This document shows positions 62,596-64,000 of a stretch of 64,000 bases of DNA, piece by piece. Source of the stretch: Nocardiopsis flavescens (GTDB lineage: Bacteria; Actinomycetota; Actinomycetes; Streptosporangiales; Streptosporangiaceae); the NCBI RefSeq assembly GCF_900141985.1, contig NZ_FQZK01000026.1, positions 1-64,000 on the forward strand, read 5' to 3'. The position numbers and the translations under genes are program-made. Positions within the stretch are counted from its first letter, which is position 1. Each line of letters begins with the position of its first letter. Below the pieces are notes generated by a model. The model saw only the letters and a list, made by a program, of their open reading frames with translations, was not told the origin of the DNA and did no database searches.

Positions 62596-63498
62596 ATGAG
62601 CGACACCACCCCGGTCGCCGGGGACGAGTACACCGTCCCCGTCGCCGGGGGCGGCCTGGCCGTCACCCGGTGGGGCGAGGGCCCCGGCGTCCCCGTCCTG
62701 GCCGTCCACGGCATCACCGCCAACGGCCACTCCTTCGCCCGCCTGGCGGCCGAGCTGGCCGCCCGCGGCGGGCCCCCGCTGCACGCCCCCGACCTGCGCG
62801 GGCGCGGGGCCAGCGGCGCCCTGCCCGGACCGCACGGCCTGGCCGCCCACGCCGACGACCTCGTCGCCGTCCTGGACCGCCTGGGCGTGGAGCGCACCGT
62901 CTGGGTCGGCCACTCCATGGGCGCGTTCGTGTCCTGCCTGGCCGCCGTCCGCCACCCCGACCGGGTGTCCGGGCTGCTGCTCGTCGACGGCGGGCACGGA
63001 CTGCCCGCCCCCGCGGGGACCGACATCGACTCCGTGCTGGGCCCGGCCATGGTGCGGCTGCGCACGACCTTCGCGTCCCCCGACGACTACCGGGCCTTCT
63101 GGCGGCGGCACCCCGCCTTCGCGGGGCGCTGGAACCCGTGGGTCGACGCCTACATCTTGCGCGACCTCGCCGGCACCGCCCCCGACCTGCGCTCCACCTG
63201 CGACGAGGCGGCCGTGCGCACCGACGGCGCCCAGGTCCTCGCCGACGCGGAGGTCCTCGGCGCCGTCCACCGGCTCCCCGTCCCCGCCCGCCTGCTGTGG
63301 GCCGCGCGCGGGCTCATGGACGAGGCGCCGGGGCTGTACACGCCCGAGCGCCTCGCCGGCCTGCCCGACACCCTGGCCACCGTCGAGCTGCCCGACGACA
63401 ACCACTACACGCCGCTGTTCTCCTCAACGGCCCGGCTGCTCGCCGCGCAGGTCCACGCCCTGGTCCAGGAGACCGTGCAGGTGCAGCGCCAGCTGTAG
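62596..63498 (+). CDS. Alpha/beta hydrolase
   Basis: This 300-aa protein has the alpha/beta hydrolase fold: oxyanion region AVHGITANGHSFARLA, nucleophile elbow VGHSMGAFVSC with the catalytic Ser, an Asp-containing strand near LLWAARGLMDEAPG and the catalytic His in LPDDNHYTPLF. It follows livM by 13 bp with GAGAGG before the ATG, so it is probably co-transcribed with the importer. A role in hydrolysing the imported ester or amide is likely but unproven. Its last 75 bp overlap the convergent PucR gene. Confidence 0.9.
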   Translation: MSDTTPVAGDEYTVPVAGGGLAVTRWGEGPGVPVLAVHGITANGHSFARLAAELAARGGPPLHAPDLRGRGASGALPGPHGLAAHADDLVAVLDRLGVERTVWVGHSMGAFVSCLAAVRHPDRVSGLLLVDGGHGLPAPAGTDIDSVLGPAMVRLRTTFASPDDYRAFWRRHPAFAGRWNPWVDAYILRDLAGTAPDLRSTCDEAAVRTDGAQVLADAEVLGAVHRLPVPARLLWAARGLMDEAPGLYTPERLAGLPDTLATVELPDDNHYTPLFSSTARLLAAQVHALVQETVQVQRQL

Positions 63499-64000
63499 CT
63501 CCAGCGCGCGGTCGGGGTGCTGCCAGTCCTCCCCGATGAGCCGGCCGATCCGCTCCAGGCGCTGCGCCACCGTGTTCACGTGGATGTGCAGCGCCGTCCG
63601 GGCCCGCGACAGGTTGCCCCCGGCCGCGAAGTAGGCGCGCAGCGTCTCCACCAGCACCGTCCCCCGCTGCTCGTCGTACTCCAGCAGCGGGCCCAGCGCG
63701 GACCGCACGAACCCCGGCACGTCCCGGTCCCGTCCCAGCAGCAGCCCGGAGAACCCCAGGTCCTCCGCGGTCGCCAGATCGCCCTCCCGCCCCAGCGCCC
63801 GCAGCGTCTCCACGCACCGCGCCGCCTCCGAGAACGCCGGACCGAACCCGCCCGGGCCGTCCGTCGGCCCGGCCAGTCCCACCGTCACCGGCGCTCCCCC
63901 GGCGGCCGGCGCCAGCTCCTCCGCGGCCCGGCGCCCGACCGCGCGGGGATCGGTCCCCGGCAGCGCCAGCACCAGCCGGCCCGCCCGGCTCCCCGCCAGG
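63424..64000 (-). CDS. PucR-type transcriptional regulator, 5'-truncated by the window edge
   Basis: The visible 192 residues are the C-terminal part of a PucR/CdaR-type regulator: a GGDEF-like stretch (FSEAARCVETLRALGREGDLATAEDLGF) followed by the PucR helix-turn-helix (LLVETLRAYFAAGGNLSRARTALHIHVNTVAQRLERIGRL). The start lies beyond 64000. It is convergent with and overlaps the alpha/beta hydrolase gene by 75 bp. PucR proteins control catabolic operons; the adjacent importer operon is the obvious candidate target. Confidence 0.9.
   Translation of the reverse strand, partial: LAGSRAGRLVLALPGTDPRAVGRRAAEELAPAAGGAPVTVGLAGPTDGPGGFGPAFSEAARCVETLRALGREGDLATAEDLGFSGLLLGRDRDVPGFVRSALGPLLEYDEQRGTVLVETLRAYFAAGGNLSRARTALHIHVNTVAQRLERIGRLIGEDWQHPDRALELQLALHLHGLLDQGVDLRGEQPGR

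Overview
The window is one contiguous piece of a very GC-rich actinobacterial chromosome covering the replication origin. The order rpmH-dnaA-dnaN-gnd-recF-dciA-gyrB-gyrA-DUF3566-tRNA-Ile, with rnpA-yidD-yidC-khpB running the other way, is the classical actinobacterial origin layout. The GTG/TTG starts, family-level protein similarity and extreme GC point to a Streptosporangiales/Nocardiopsaceae-like organism (inference; no species call is possible from this sequence alone).

Layout. 1-1818: non-coding, repeat-rich spacer with three ParB (parS) sites, one of them in the middle of a 1.3-kb inverted-repeat structure and one built into a 34-bp palindrome behind khpB. 1819-4373 (minus): khpB, yidC, yidD, rnpA, rpmH, driven by a recognisable promoter at 4506-4534. 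4651-4840 and 7097-7956: two DnaA-box clusters on either side of dnaA, the second being the main oriC candidate. 5065-18244: replication and topology genes ending in a tRNA-Ile with a strong terminator. 18866-27496: M3 peptidase, an OmpR-type two-component pair with a very large sensor, an L,D-transpeptidase lipoprotein, a small secreted Pro/Glu-rich protein and a short UvrA paralogue. 27997-36309: a beta-lactamase-fold membrane protein and two NarL/LuxR-type two-component systems flanking an ABC-2 exporter. 36326-41000: MerR, FBP-domain protein, VOC protein, AraC, a membrane protein with twin MarR-type operators, MarR, and another membrane protein. 41360-53806: an MHS-family transporter, a DUF1349 protein, a large uncharacterised protein next to a fourth parS, a 2-oxoacid dehydrogenase E1a-E1b-E2 operon, paaZ, an ECF sigma factor with a CU044_5270-type partner, and a YbaK protein. 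54082-57559: an ADP-ribosylglycohydrolase divergent from a membrane pseudokinase with PASTA repeats and a chitin-binding-like C-terminus, followed by an NmrA pseudogene. 57850-64000: a five-gene LIV-type ABC importer operon with an alpha/beta hydrolase, meeting a convergent PucR-type regulator cut by the window edge.

How it fits together. The left third is housekeeping: replication initiation (DnaA, DciA, DnaN), supercoiling (GyrAB), repair (RecF), segregation sites (parS), RNase P and membrane insertion. The right two thirds are sensing, envelope and catabolism modules. The most distinctive points are: the pseudokinase-PASTA-CBM protein with a probably leaderless promoter; matching PaaR-type operators in front of the MHS transporter and paaZ, which tie two genes 10 kb apart into one likely phenylacetate regulon; twin CTTCAG-N5-CTGAAG operators next to the MarR gene; and several families of intergenic repeats that recur between genes throughout the window.
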